Under the pieces are notes generated by a model. It was given only the letters and a program-made list of their open reading frames with translations, was not told the DNA's origin and did not search any database. Positions 50,461 to 60,730 of a stretch of DNA of 64,000 nt are shown one piece after another. Location of the stretch: NCBI GenBank assembly GCA_016840385.1, contig JAEOSL010000002.1:58899-122898 (forward strand). The letters are read 5' to 3'. A program made the position numbers and the translations under genes. This stretch comes from Candidatus Thorarchaeota archaeon. Its GTDB lineage: Archaea > Asgardarchaeota > Thorarchaeia > Thorarchaeales > Thorarchaeaceae. Numbering within the stretch: the first letter of the stretch is position 1; each line of letters begins with the position of its first letter.

Positions 50461-51720
50461 TCAGCTAGGATAGTACTTCTTTGGATCCTCTGTGTAGACC
50501 TTCTCTTCAGTCTTATGAGCTCCCGGCGTATCAAGCTCAATATCACGTTTCAGTGTCTTATCCTCCGATAGTATCTCTTGGAATACTTCATTCTGAACAA
50601 TTAGCCTTTGGACCTCATTACTTCCAGTCCAAATAGTAGCCAAGCGAGCATCACGATACAATCGTTCGATTGGGTACACATCTGTATATCCAATCCCTCC
50701 CAGAATCTGCATAGCTTCATGAACTGCAGTAAACCCTGCTTCAGTAGCGAAGACTTTAGCTTGAGAAACCTCTTTTCGACACCATTTTCCAGTATCTGCT
50801 TTCTTAGCTGCGCGGTATACGAGCCCTCGTGCTGCATCGAGTTGGGTTGTGCAATCAGCGACCTTGAAACTTATACCTTCGAATCGTTTGATAGCACGAC
50901 CGAATGCTTCACGTTTGTCAGCATATCTTACTGCAATCTCCATGCATGCTCTACCCATTCCAATTGGTCCAGCTGCTGAGGTCAAGCGTTCAGGAACCAT
51001 CATGGCATTGAACACAGCATTTCCGTCATCAAGTTCACCCACGAGATTAGATTCAGGTACTTCAAGATCTTTCATCACAATACGAGCAGCACCCATTCCA
51101 CGACAACCCATTAACTCGTATTCTTCTTCAACCTTAACTCCCATATCTCGATCAATAAGAAAAGCACTCAGTGACTTGTGTGGCTTGGCTTCGAAGTTCG
51201 TCTTAGCATAGATAATGAAATAATCGGCTCCAATCCCACCTGCAACAAACCGTTTCTCACCATTGATAATATACGAGTCCCCTTTCTTTACTGCAGTTGT
51301 ATTTGTGCCAAAGAAATCAGATCCACCTCGTGGTTCAGTCAATCCCTCACCACAGATTTTCTTTCCCTGAAGAGTTGGAAGTAGATACTCTTTCTTTTGC
51401 TGTTCAGTACCAAACTTTGCAATCCCCTCACCAACAATACTTGGTAGGGAGTAAGCACAACCAAGTGCAATTCCTAGGACTCCAACCTCTTCAAGTGCAA
51501 GAATCTCAGAAACCCATCCAAGACCTCTTCCACCGTATTCTTTGGAAAATCTTAAGCCAAGAAGATTCTCTTTTGCTGCAGCTTTGATGAATTCATATGG
51601 ATACTCTTTCTCTTTACTATCCATTGCGATAATCAGGTCTCTGTCTACTTTGTCGCGAACGAATGCTCGTACTTCATCTCGTATTCTTCGTTCATCTTCG
51701 GTGATTACTTCATCAAACAT
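50461..51720 (-). CDS. Acyl-CoA dehydrogenase
   Basis: A 419-residue flavoprotein of the acyl-CoA dehydrogenase family. Conserved pieces are GLTEPRGGSDFFGTNTTAVK, FIIYAKTN, MGRACMEIAVRYADKREAFG, QILGGIGYTDVYPIERLYRDAR and the WTGSNEVQRLIV end. The catalytic Glu in family members lies near the end of the IERLYRDARLATIWTG region or earlier. It would oxidise an acyl-CoA to the enoyl-CoA. It lies 20 bases downstream of the ferredoxin gene, which may be its electron partner. Confidence 0.92.
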   Translation of the reverse strand: MFDEVITEDERRIRDEVRAFVRDKVDRDLIIAMDSKEKEYPYEFIKAAAKENLLGLRFSKEYGGRGLGWVSEILALEEVGVLGIALGCAYSLPSIVGEGIAKFGTEQQKKEYLLPTLQGKKICGEGLTEPRGGSDFFGTNTTAVKKGDSYIINGEKRFVAGGIGADYFIIYAKTNFEAKPHKSLSAFLIDRDMGVKVEEEYELMGCRGMGAARIVMKDLEVPESNLVGELDDGNAVFNAMMVPERLTSAAGPIGMGRACMEIAVRYADKREAFGRAIKRFEGISFKVADCTTQLDAARGLVYRAAKKADTGKWCRKEVSQAKVFATEAGFTAVHEAMQILGGIGYTDVYPIERLYRDARLATIWTGSNEVQRLIVQNEVFQEILSEDKTLKRDIELDTPGAHKTEEKVYTEDPKKYYPS

Positions 51721-51740
51721 CTGCCTAACCTCGCTGTATA

Positions 51741-52088
51741 CTACTTAGAACTCTGTAATAAAGATTCAAGGGTATCCACAGAACCACCCTCTCTCTCAAT
51801 ACTGATTGCCTCAACGGGACATACAATTTCGCAGACAAGACAAAGAATGCAATCTGCATCATTTAGAGGATCAACGACAGGTCTTTTCCTTTCATCAGTA
51901 AATGTGACGAAGACATTAGTTGGACATGCTGTGATACATTTTTCACAACCGTAGCACAGAAGGAAGTCCACTCCAACAATGTTTCCATGAATCCTTGATG
52001 ACTCATCCTTGTCAGATTGCCATATAGAATGACCATCGTGTTGACCAATTCTTGTCCATGTATCCCTGAATGTCTTGTCTATTGGCAC
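51741..52088 (-). CDS. Ferredoxin-like 2x[4Fe-4S] protein
   Basis: A 115-residue protein with two cluster motifs: CYGCEKCITACP (about residues 44-55) and CILCLVCEIVCP (about 80-91). Start GTG 52088 with GAGGTG upstream. Encoded just upstream of an acyl-CoA dehydrogenase and possibly its electron carrier. Confidence 0.9.
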   Translation of the reverse strand: MPIDKTFRDTWTRIGQHDGHSIWQSDKDESSRIHGNIVGVDFLLCYGCEKCITACPTNVFVTFTDERKRPVVDPLNDADCILCLVCEIVCPVEAISIEREGGSVDTLESLLQSSK

Positions 52089-52149
52089 AACACCTCAAAT
52101 GACATGATTCCTTTTAGAGAATTCGAAAAACTGGATAAAAATTGCAGAA

Positions 52150-52173
52150 CTTAGACAAGTGGTTCTGTCTAAG
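52150..52173 (-). terminator. Hairpin between the C25 peptidase and ferredoxin genes
   Basis: A perfect 8-bp stem, CTTAGACA (52150-52157) and TGTCTAAG (52166-52173), has an 8-base loop, 15 bases after the end of the peptidase gene. A T9-like run follows on the plus strand and a T-rich stretch on the minus strand. Confidence 0.6.
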
Positions 52174-52188
52174 CTCTGTTTTTTTTTC

Positions 52189-54117
52189 CTAACGTCGTCT
52201 TCTAGATAGAATGATCACTACAACGACAAGTCCAACAATTGCTCCTACAGTGATCAAAAGGAGTATATCTGGAAACGGTTGCACAAGAGTTACAATGATC
52301 CCGACTGATGCAGTGTTATTTGCCATATCGTACACTGTTACATTGAATACGTGTTGACCATAGCTTAGATCATTGACCTCTATTGTTGTGTTTGCTGTAG
52401 ACGAAGTGGCATTTAGTGTACCATCAAGATAAAGTCTTGAAACGTCGCATCCAGATGTTGCATCAGAAACATTCCATGAAATTGTAACTGATACTCCATT
52501 CACAATTGGTTCCATCAGAGTAATTTCAGGTAGATCGTTATCAATATTCACCGAATAATGGGCTGCTTCGTCACCAATATTTCCAACCGAGTCAATCGCC
52601 ACAACATGATAGTACCAGGTTTCACTAGTCAGGTCTTCGGTGGAGAGAGTTCCATTGGTTGTGGTATAAGTACCAGTTGCGGAATCAGGAATGGTAGTGG
52701 AATTTTGATCAACTATGTAATAGTATCCTGCAATCTCGTTGACTTCAGGAGGTACTGTCCAGTTTATCTGTGGTCTTGGGTTATTGTACCATATTGCAGA
52801 ATCTGGATGAGATACTGAACTAATTGTTGGAGTCCTAACTGTGGTGTCATAGTTAATTGATAGAAGAGGGTCTCCAATGATATTCATTCCATAATACCAT
52901 TCTAAATATGAAGATCCTGCACTGCTTGATGAAGTGAGTGATTCTGAGAACCAATCTCTAAGACTCTCTCCAAGGGTAAGATTTTGACCCACTGGTCCGT
53001 AGAATTCGTCACAATCCATCATACTCCCAGTCTTACTACTACCTATAGTTGCTAAACTGTAGCTACCACTGAACGTGTATGTGACTCCGAGGTCGTCGGC
53101 TATCGTCCATTTTGCACCAGAACAACAGAATAGATTGTAGAAATTAAATGATGGTGGAGCAGCTTGTATCTGTGATGACGTTACTGTACCCTCACCAGAA
53201 CCACCTGGTCCAAAATAATGTGTTGTTGGTGAACTATGAACACATAGATGACCCCATTGGTAGTTCTGGGTGATTCTAGTATTGAGCCAATCTGAAGCAG
53301 TTGTCGAGGTTGTTGGAAGATTCACAGATGTTACCAAGCTATATACCAATCCGCCATCATTAGACCATCGAGTACCCCAGTATCCCGACCAATCATCATC
53401 AATATAGAATAATGCTTGTCGATTTCTTGAAACTCCACCTATTCGGTAACTATGAATTCGGGCTAAATATGTATTAACGTGATTTGCAACACTTGTACCC
53501 CAAGTGAGGCATGTAGGGTCGATTCTTCCTAGGAAAATTTCTGGAAAGATGTCAGTACCAGTAGTTGAACTGTGAGCATCATAGATCCCATCAGTTGGGT
53601 TAGTGTCACTCCAAGTACCATCCAAATCAGTCAAGAAAAGATCGCAAATGAAGGTTTCAGCTGAAAATGCTCCTGCAGCAGGATGATAATACTGAGCATA
53701 TGGTAAACGACCAATCAGTACTGCTCCGAGTATATCTTCAGAATCGTACCAACCTGATAAATTGGCTTTCAATTCCTCAGCGGTAGATATTGGGTTAGTG
53801 TAGAGAATTGTATGATAGCCTGTATCATTGAGATCCTGTCTATACTGTGTAACTGCAGCTGATACGCTGGAATAAAGTGAACTTTCAACTACTATTACTA
53901 CAGTACCCAATCCTTGAGGAACTACAAGTTCATGTTCTATCACTGAGAGGGAACTTTCGGAAATAGTATTCTCAAAAGGCGTAATTTCTAAAGAGTCACT
54001 AGAAACAATGGAAAGACCATTTGAGGCGTTAATAGTTACAGAAGCACTACTACTTGTTTGACTAAGAAGTAGCAGACATAAAATCGCGGCGGCAAAGCCA
54101 ATTTTGTTGAATTTCAT
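52189..54117 (-). CDS. Secreted C25-family (gingipain-like) cysteine peptidase, membrane-anchored
   Basis: A 642-residue protein with an N-terminal signal peptide and a C-terminal membrane helix followed by RRRR. The central part fits peptidase family C25: LGAVLIGRLPYA, FICDLFLTDLDGTW, EIFLGRIDP, then a His-containing WGHLCVHSSPTTH and a Cys pair (C331/C332) in LFCCSGA. Fibronectin-like/Ig-like beta domains follow (about 440-600). It is probably exported and held at the cell surface. Substrate unknown. Confidence 0.8.
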   Translation of the reverse strand: MKFNKIGFAAAILCLLLLSQTSSSASVTINASNGLSIVSSDSLEITPFENTISESSLSVIEHELVVPQGLGTVVIVVESSLYSSVSAAVTQYRQDLNDTGYHTILYTNPISTAEELKANLSGWYDSEDILGAVLIGRLPYAQYYHPAAGAFSAETFICDLFLTDLDGTWSDTNPTDGIYDAHSSTTGTDIFPEIFLGRIDPTCLTWGTSVANHVNTYLARIHSYRIGGVSRNRQALFYIDDDWSGYWGTRWSNDGGLVYSLVTSVNLPTTSTTASDWLNTRITQNYQWGHLCVHSSPTTHYFGPGGSGEGTVTSSQIQAAPPSFNFYNLFCCSGAKWTIADDLGVTYTFSGSYSLATIGSSKTGSMMDCDEFYGPVGQNLTLGESLRDWFSESLTSSSSAGSSYLEWYYGMNIIGDPLLSINYDTTVRTPTISSVSHPDSAIWYNNPRPQINWTVPPEVNEIAGYYYIVDQNSTTIPDSATGTYTTTNGTLSTEDLTSETWYYHVVAIDSVGNIGDEAAHYSVNIDNDLPEITLMEPIVNGVSVTISWNVSDATSGCDVSRLYLDGTLNATSSTANTTIEVNDLSYGQHVFNVTVYDMANNTASVGIIVTLVQPFPDILLLITVGAIVGLVVVVIILSRRRR

Positions 54118-54211
54118 CGGTGAACGACAACTCCACTCCTACAGGTTCTCAACCCTGAAACAATATGAACCTGTTGCGATTCAGTTTCGGTTTCATCTCA
54201 TTTAGTATGGC

Positions 54212-54835
54212 TCAGGCAACCTTGGTAGCATAATACTCAATCCGTACATCAATGTCAGTAGTTGCACGATTAAGATTCTCAGCAATCGTTTTGATTTTGT
54301 GAACTACCTTTAGGCCAGTAAAATACTGATCAGGCTCACCATCATTATGGAAGCAATGAAGAATTTCATCACCATCCTCATCTACATATTGATACTCGTC
54401 TTGACCTACATCTTTTCCGAGGGACTCATCACCACAATAAGATGATTCAGTAGACATGAAATCAATGAAACAATAACCACTAGGTTTCAATACCCGGGTA
54501 ATTTCATCAATCGCCTTCTTCGTATCCTTCTTAGTGAGATGACATATCGAGTTCTGAGAGAAAATGAAACTGAATGATTCGTTATCAAAGGGCATCTTGC
54601 GCATATCACCTTCGATGATGTTGATATCTAATTGGTTTTCTTCTGAGTATTTTCGTGCACTGGCGATTGCAGACGCAGAGATATCAATACCATGAGTTTC
54701 GTAGCCATACTTGGCGAACAATGCAAGAGGTGGGCGAGGACCACCAGCACCACAGTCTAGAATTTTCTTCTCAAGAGGAACTTTTTCGATTATTCTTAGG
54801 AACCTATACAGATGAGAAGGCCAGATGTGATCCAT
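54212..54835 (-). CDS. Class I SAM methyltransferase
   Basis: A 207-residue methyltransferase. Motif I is ILDCGAGGPRPPLALFAKYG, then HGIDIS, GDMRKMPFDNESFSFIFSQ and ITRVLKPSGYCFIDF. The ATG 54835 start is preferred to an upstream in-frame start. The substrate is unknown. Confidence 0.85.
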   Translation of the reverse strand: MDHIWPSHLYRFLRIIEKVPLEKKILDCGAGGPRPPLALFAKYGYETHGIDISASAIASARKYSEENQLDINIIEGDMRKMPFDNESFSFIFSQNSICHLTKKDTKKAIDEITRVLKPSGYCFIDFMSTESSYCGDESLGKDVGQDEYQYVDEDGDEILHCFHNDGEPDQYFTGLKVVHKIKTIAENLNRATTDIDVRIEYYATKVA

Positions 54836-54973
54836 AGAAATTCGCCAAAACAAAAACACCAAAATAGTCTTCTAAATGTAATCAATACAGTAATAGTTAC
54901 CTGACTGGTTGGTAAATCAAAGGCCATTCTTTTTAGGGAGTCATTCCATAAAGAATTCCTACGAAAGTAAGAA

Positions 54974-55483
54974 ATGAGGTTAGAGAAAGTGGTGTCCGAG
55001 ATATTCATTCATTACCTGACCACAACTGGACTTGAAAAATCTGTAAAGTTCAGGACAGATGAAACAGTCATTAACCTTGATCTCAGAGATATTTCGTCAG
55101 TAGATCTATTACCTCTCATCTGGTGTGAAAATCTCGAATCCATATGTATTCGTAATAACTCTCTAACTGAAATCGATCTATCTCCATTAGAGAAGTGTGG
55201 AAAGAACCTGAAAGTCATCAGTCTAAATCACAACCGCATACAAGAGATTGACCTTGAACCTCTTAGCTCATGTCCTAATCTCATAGAAGTTGCACTTGAT
55301 GACAACCGAATCAAACGGGTTGATTTATCCCCCCTATTTGAATGTGTGAATCTGACTGAACTAGTTCTTGACAAAGAAGTATCATTAACTGCGGACCTTC
55401 TATTACGTTCTGTAGGAAGTTGGCCGGAGGTTCTCGTTGAACGATATCATAGAATTCTTTGGAAATCAGATACGATTGGATAG
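54974..55483 (+). CDS. Leucine-rich-repeat protein
   Basis: A 169-residue protein made mostly of LRR units of 22-24 residues, for example LESICIRNNSLTEIDLSPLE, LKVISLNHNRIQEIDLEPLS and LIEVALDDNRIKRVDLSPLF. LRR proteins bind partners. The short length suggests a small adaptor. It lies upstream of the SDR gene. Confidence 0.8.
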   Translation: MRLEKVVSEIFIHYLTTTGLEKSVKFRTDETVINLDLRDISSVDLLPLIWCENLESICIRNNSLTEIDLSPLEKCGKNLKVISLNHNRIQEIDLEPLSSCPNLIEVALDDNRIKRVDLSPLFECVNLTELVLDKEVSLTADLLLRSVGSWPEVLVERYHRILWKSDTIG

Positions 55484-55509
55484 ATTGGACATCAAACGGA
55501 GGAATAACT

Positions 55510-56316
55510 TTGGAAACAGGACTTTCTGGAAAACAAGCTGTAATTACCGGTGCATCCAGTGGGATTGGATTTGAAACAACCAAGATGTTCCTATCCGAAG
55601 GAGTGAGGGTAACTGGAACATATAATCGTGCTATGCGGGAATTAGAATCATTGAGAGATGATTGGCCAGATCAATTGGAGCTGGTGAAAACCGATCAGAC
55701 CAAAGAGTCAGAAGTAGAGTCCTTATTTAACAAAGCAAATGAGAAGTTTGGCAGAGTCGACATTTTGGTAGCAAATGCAGGAATCGCTAATCATGAAGGT
55801 ATAGCAATTCAAGAAATGTCTTTGAAACAATGGGAGAATACCCTCTCCGTCAATCTTACTGGTAGCTTTCTCTGTGCCAAGCATTTCTTCGTGAATCTTG
55901 AGAAACAAAGCGGGGAAACAGCATCATTGATTCTTGTTGGATCAACTGCAGGTTTCTTTGGTGAAGCATGGTATTCTGATTATGCAACTAGCAAGGCAGG
56001 TATGCACGGTCTCATGATGAGTTTGAAGAATGAGATTACCCACATTGCACCAAAAGGACGAGTGAATATAGTCAATCCCGGGTGGACCCTTACACCCATG
56101 GCTGAGGAAGCACTTGCGGACAAGGATATGATGACGAAGATTTTGCAAACTGTTCCTATGCGTAAGACTGCAACTCCACATGATATTGGATCAGCAATCT
56201 TATACTTTGCATCAGATGTACTCTCAGGCCACGTAAGTGGACAAACAATCAATGTAGCAGGTGGAATGGAAGGAAGGGTACTATTTACACCCGGAGAAAT
56301 TGACCCGCCTAGTTAG
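55510..56316 (+). CDS. Short-chain dehydrogenase/reductase
   Basis: A 268-residue SDR. NAD(P)-binding TGASSGIG is at about 14-21, NAG in VANAGIA, catalytic Ser near LVGSTAGF, and YATSK supplies the Tyr-x3-Lys pair. The start is TTG 55510 with a GGAGG Shine-Dalgarno. The substrate is unknown. Confidence 0.92.
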   Translation: METGLSGKQAVITGASSGIGFETTKMFLSEGVRVTGTYNRAMRELESLRDDWPDQLELVKTDQTKESEVESLFNKANEKFGRVDILVANAGIANHEGIAIQEMSLKQWENTLSVNLTGSFLCAKHFFVNLEKQSGETASLILVGSTAGFFGEAWYSDYATSKAGMHGLMMSLKNEITHIAPKGRVNIVNPGWTLTPMAEEALADKDMMTKILQTVPMRKTATPHDIGSAILYFASDVLSGHVSGQTINVAGGMEGRVLFTPGEIDPPS

Positions 56317-56323
56317 ATAATTA

Positions 56324-56572
56324 TCACCGTGGTTGATGGGTTTCCGTCTTTTTTCTTTCTTCCCTTTTATTCATGGGAAAAACTCCTGAGAAATCCTTGA
56401 ACACTGGAAAGTGAACTTCTGTGTCTACGCTTTTTGCACCATGTGAGTAAACACCTTGATAATCATCAGAGTGATCCCTAGGAATACGTGTCCTCCTTCT
56501 ATCTGTTCCTAAACCAGAAAGGAAAAGGATTACAACACCCAGAACAATCATTGCTAAAATGTATTCAATCAT
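56324..56572 (-). CDS. Small membrane protein (82 aa)
   Basis: One N-terminal membrane helix (about 1-21), then a polar tail ending in basic residues. GAGG precedes the ATG. No family recognised. Confidence 0.5.
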   Translation of the reverse strand: MIEYILAMIVLGVVILFLSGLGTDRRRTRIPRDHSDDYQGVYSHGAKSVDTEVHFPVFKDFSGVFPMNKREERKKTETHQPR

Positions 56573-56698
56573 TCAATTTCCTCTAATGATAGGTACTACT
56601 GAAACCATATGAATTTTCGTTAGAAACTTCGATGAGTGTTTAATCAAGACATTGGTAAAGATTGAAAACGGCTTCAGAATCACAACAACAAGATTGCG

Positions 56699-57460
56699 AT
56701 GAGCTCCTTTGACGATATCTCACTTGCTTATGATAACTCAATAGACTGGGAATCTCGTCTTAAGAGAGAGATGCCCTTCATCCTTTCACTTATTGAGAAT
56801 TCAAAAAATCCACGTGTATTGGACATGGCATGTGGTAGTGGTAGACATTCTATTTCGTTAGCAGCTCATGGAGCAGAAGTTGTTGGAATAGATTCCAGTA
56901 AGAGTATGCTCAAAGCAGCGGAGAATCATGCAGCAGAACAAGATGTGACACCTAAATTCATTGTTTCAGATATGGAGAGTATAAAGGCAACTGTTGAAGG
57001 ACAATTCGACTTAATCATTTGTCTTGGAAATTCGTTGGCTCTTGTGAATGATATCGATACGTTGAAGCAGGTTGTAAAAGAAGTCTTCAATTTGCTCAAA
57101 GATGGAGGATCATTTGTCGCTCAAGTTCTTAACTTCGAAGAAATACATTGGACTGGATTCAGAACGTTCCCCTCGAAGACTGGAAAACTAAGTAATGGAG
57201 AGGAGATTACTTTCTCACGATTGTTTGAACACACAGACTATCCCTTTTCATCAACACTAGTGATGTCAGCCTTTAGAAAAGATGGTGAAAAATGGACCTC
57301 AGAAGTATCAACTCAAAAGGTCCTCAATCTGAAGCATGACCAAATGAAGACCATATTCGAAGAAACCGGTTTCAATAGTGTGGAGATATTTCCAAGTTAT
57401 GAAAGAGGTCCCTTCGATAAGAAGTATGACCGTAGTATGGTCATACATTCTTTGAAGTGA
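56699..57460 (+). CDS. Class I SAM methyltransferase
   Basis: A 253-residue methyltransferase with motif I VLDMACGSGRHSISLAAHG, VGIDSSKSMLKAA, FDLIICLGNSLALV and FNLLKDGGSFVAQV. It resembles the glycine/small-molecule methyltransferase group. It is divergent from the small membrane protein gene. The substrate is unknown. Confidence 0.88.
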   Translation: MSSFDDISLAYDNSIDWESRLKREMPFILSLIENSKNPRVLDMACGSGRHSISLAAHGAEVVGIDSSKSMLKAAENHAAEQDVTPKFIVSDMESIKATVEGQFDLIICLGNSLALVNDIDTLKQVVKEVFNLLKDGGSFVAQVLNFEEIHWTGFRTFPSKTGKLSNGEEITFSRLFEHTDYPFSSTLVMSAFRKDGEKWTSEVSTQKVLNLKHDQMKTIFEETGFNSVEIFPSYERGPFDKKYDRSMVIHSLK

Positions 57461-57462
57461 TT

Positions 57463-59013
57463 CTACACTTTAGCATCTCTTCTTCGCTTACTGACTATCG
57501 CAACAGTCAGTACGAAAATCACTCCAACCCCAGACATGGAAGGAATCCATGGAAATGCAGATCCAGTTAGCTCTCTTTCAAGAGCATCTGCTGCTGCATC
57601 CCAAGCATCTGCGATTGCAGTGAGGTGTGTGCGTATCTCTGCCAGGTCGTCTTCATACATTGATATTGCAGACGAAAGATCTCCATCATTCTCATACTGG
57701 GAGGCAATATCAAAGAAGGTCTTTGTCATCAATTTTATGCCAGATTGATAAAATGGAGTATTGACAGTGGAATTATCTGAGAACACCTCAAGATGTTCAA
57801 TTGCGGGTTCACCTGCTGAAACGAAATCCTCCAAGTCTAATTCGAGTAAAACTCGTGGAAGAGCTTGAAGTGCCATTCGATAGGTTTGATGCTGATGGGT
57901 CAAGTGAGTTTCTATCACGAGACCTAAGTTCTCAATGATAGCAGTTCTAGTCTGCAGATCATACTCGTCAAATTCATCCATGAATGATGATAGGCCTGTT
58001 TCAGTGAGATCACTAGCCATTGCTCTGAATGCATCTGACCCAAAATTCCAGAAGAATACTTCTTCTGCATCAGGAGAGTAGGAGTTTCTATCACCACGCA
58101 ATCGGTCTACAATATATGTTGCAAGACTTCGCTCGAAATTTTCAGGTACTCCTTGTCCGGGTTTAATAATTGTAGTCGCATACGATGCAAGCCAAGACTG
58201 ATTCAGAGATGTGAAGTCAATTTCGTATAACCAACTACCATCATCTGGGTATGTAGCAGGATCATCAAAGAGTCCAATAGCTGGGTCCATGATCTGTGCA
58301 GTACCTGCAGTTTCATTATAGCCTGTGACTAAAATCGAATGGGTCGGGGTAGGATCTGTCAAACCCAGGGTTCTGAAGATGTCATAATCTTCCGCTGGAA
58401 GATTCTGTAGATTGGCATAGATTGCTACTAGGAATCCACTATCTATACTGTTCTTCAATACCTGGAATGCTCCATCCCATCCATCAATCTCAGTCCAGTT
58501 GACGTTGAATGATTCAAGTGTCAAAGAGAAGAGATGTGCAAATTCAGTACAATCACTGTCCATATAGAATTCCACTTCGAATCCGAGAAGTTCTGAGACT
58601 GAGTCTAGAATACTCTGTTGTTTATACGAAGATCCAGAGAGTAACAGTAACGTGTCGTCGTATCGTAGATAACTGGATGAGAAGCCAATACCTGTAGCTG
58701 CACTTACCTCCGCCAAGTCAAAATCAATTCCAATACTTTGTAGTGCCATTGAGAGAGTTGCCCAATAGCAGAAACCATTGGTCTGTTGCCAAACATATGG
58801 AACACCTGCAACATTGCCAGAGCTGGCTAGAGAGGATGCGTTGTAAGAATCGTCAACTGGTCCGAGTGGCTCAGTATTACCTAGAATGCTCAATGTTCCT
58901 GCTAATGACAAGATTAGCAATACCACACAGATTTCTAGTAAGAAAATAAATCGAAGCCTGGTAACAGATACCAAGCTATCGATCGTTGTACTATATTGAG
59001 GTTGTATGGTCAA
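57463..59013 (-). CDS. Membrane-anchored C39/BtrH-like cysteine-peptidase-fold protein
   Basis: A 516-residue protein. It starts with a membrane helix (about 20-43) and ends with another (about 490-510) before a basic tail. The extracellular N-terminal part has a papain-like or BtrH/C39 fold: QQTNGFCYWATLSMALQ with a probable nucleophile Cys at residue 82, and THSILVTGYN for the His. Helices rich in Glu/Leu follow. The start is TTG 59013 with GAGGTGG upstream. It is the last gene of the exporter operon and could trim exported peptides. Confidence 0.7.
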   Translation of the reverse strand: MTIQPQYSTTIDSLVSVTRLRFIFLLEICVVLLILSLAGTLSILGNTEPLGPVDDSYNASSLASSGNVAGVPYVWQQTNGFCYWATLSMALQSIGIDFDLAEVSAATGIGFSSSYLRYDDTLLLLSGSSYKQQSILDSVSELLGFEVEFYMDSDCTEFAHLFSLTLESFNVNWTEIDGWDGAFQVLKNSIDSGFLVAIYANLQNLPAEDYDIFRTLGLTDPTPTHSILVTGYNETAGTAQIMDPAIGLFDDPATYPDDGSWLYEIDFTSLNQSWLASYATTIIKPGQGVPENFERSLATYIVDRLRGDRNSYSPDAEEVFFWNFGSDAFRAMASDLTETGLSSFMDEFDEYDLQTRTAIIENLGLVIETHLTHQHQTYRMALQALPRVLLELDLEDFVSAGEPAIEHLEVFSDNSTVNTPFYQSGIKLMTKTFFDIASQYENDGDLSSAISMYEDDLAEIRTHLTAIADAWDAAADALERELTGSAFPWIPSMSGVGVIFVLTVAIVSKRRRDAKV

Positions 59014-59029
59014 ATTGTACCACCTCAGA

Positions 59030-60730
59030 CTAGTTGTCGGGACTGCCAAGTTTGCGAATTCCTGTCCAAACAAGAATTCCTCCAACCATCCATTGTACAA
59101 GGATTCCTATGAATGACATTGCAAACATGATATTTCCAGGACCAAAGAGGCTACCCACAATTCCAAAGAAATCGATATCGAGGGCGATTGATGCGAATAT
59201 ATCGACAAACATAACCCCAATAATCGAGAATTCTGCTATCATGACCGACATCATGATATTTGTCTGATGAGCAGGAGATTTCGTATCCTCATAGTTAGGA
59301 TTGCCAGCAGTCACTCCAGTTGCAACTAACATTCCCCCAAATATTGCCATGTAACCTAAACCGGTTAACATAAGCGTTTCAAGAAGTGTCATCTCAACCA
59401 GGAGATTTAGTACAACAGTGGGGATTATGATAAGAACAATCCCAATCAATGCCTGAGTAACGATTCGACTCTTTACATATCTAGATGCACCAGAAGGTGT
59501 ACCTTGGATTATCCATAGTTGATCCTTACTCTCAAGGAATCCTGCACCTGCAAATGGCATTGCACCTACAAGTGCCATCATTGCAACTATCATGATGAAC
59601 ATATCACCAAGCTGGAAAGCCGCATCTCCGATTTCCATAGATATCATGATTACGGGCAATATTGTTGCTAAGACTACTCCATAGAAAATCTTGGAGAGGT
59701 TCTGTGCCTTACGCATGAAGTCTTTGAAGTGAGTGACCATTAGAGAGCCAAAAGAACCAGGAGCTAATCTTCGCACACCACGTAGAATGATATTTTCCTT
59801 TCCGACTGTTGTAACAACCTCAGTGCGAACTCCAGCTTCTATGGTAAAGACTCTGTCAGCCATTCCTAACGCAAGTCCGATTGTCAATAGAACAAATCCA
59901 CTCATTAGAGCTACGCTGCTTAACATATCTAATTGAAGGATACTTCCGAAACCTATGACTTGAGATCCTGTTAGTCCAACACCATTGAATGCAACTGCAA
60001 ACCAGCTCATGGTATCAGCAAACCAGGTTGATGGTAAAACCAAGAATGCATCCCCACCCAGCAATTCAGACATAGTAGGTAGAAAGAACATCAAACCGTA
60101 CATCGGAATGATGACTATTATCGCAACTACCATTGCCAATGCCTTAGCAATATCATTGCCTCGTGATGAGTCTCCTAATCTAGCCTGGACAATACTTGTG
60201 ATGAAGTTAGAGAACCATATTGTCCCCAAAGACAACAGTGTGATTACTCCGTAAATCAGAATTTGTCCAATAATATTGACTTCGAATGCCAATACGAGAG
60301 GTGTAACCAAGAGAGGTGCTAGGAATATTACAATCAGTCCGAATAGTGGAATCTTGCCCAAGAAAGTTCCAGCCATGATGTCCCTTGTGCGAACATTATT
60401 TGACAGGAATATTTCCCATTGTCCGATTTTGATCTCTTGAAGAGCATATGATAGAGGGAATAGCAAAAGTACAATCCAGAGGAACAGTGCTATAGTACGC
60501 ATAAGACCAGGGAATATCACTTGGAGCAGAGGTTGAAGTAGTTCTGTAGGAAGAATCACATTGATCATTCCTCCAATCAAGATAGGGGCTCCAATTGCTG
60601 CCCAGATGAAAGCTAGTGAAGCAAGAATGCCCAAATACGCTCGCCGATGCGACCTCATACTTACGGAGAGAACCAAGTACTCGGCTTTTGCAATTGCAAG
60701 CCATTGTCGAGTCACTTGTATTACCTCCAT
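59030..60730 (-). CDS. ABC-2-type permease
   Basis: A 566-residue integral membrane protein with about 12-14 hydrophobic segments and no soluble ATPase, typical of the large ABC-2 permeases. Its start overlaps the ATPase stop by ten bases. It would form an exporter with the ATPase. Its cargo is unknown; the downstream peptidase-like protein suggests a peptide or protein cargo. Confidence 0.82.
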   Translation of the reverse strand: MEVIQVTRQWLAIAKAEYLVLSVSMRSHRRAYLGILASLAFIWAAIGAPILIGGMINVILPTELLQPLLQVIFPGLMRTIALFLWIVLLLFPLSYALQEIKIGQWEIFLSNNVRTRDIMAGTFLGKIPLFGLIVIFLAPLLVTPLVLAFEVNIIGQILIYGVITLLSLGTIWFSNFITSIVQARLGDSSRGNDIAKALAMVVAIIVIIPMYGLMFFLPTMSELLGGDAFLVLPSTWFADTMSWFAVAFNGVGLTGSQVIGFGSILQLDMLSSVALMSGFVLLTIGLALGMADRVFTIEAGVRTEVVTTVGKENIILRGVRRLAPGSFGSLMVTHFKDFMRKAQNLSKIFYGVVLATILPVIMISMEIGDAAFQLGDMFIMIVAMMALVGAMPFAGAGFLESKDQLWIIQGTPSGASRYVKSRIVTQALIGIVLIIIPTVVLNLLVEMTLLETLMLTGLGYMAIFGGMLVATGVTAGNPNYEDTKSPAHQTNIMMSVMIAEFSIIGVMFVDIFASIALDIDFFGIVGSLFGPGNIMFAMSFIGILVQWMVGGILVWTGIRKLGSPDN

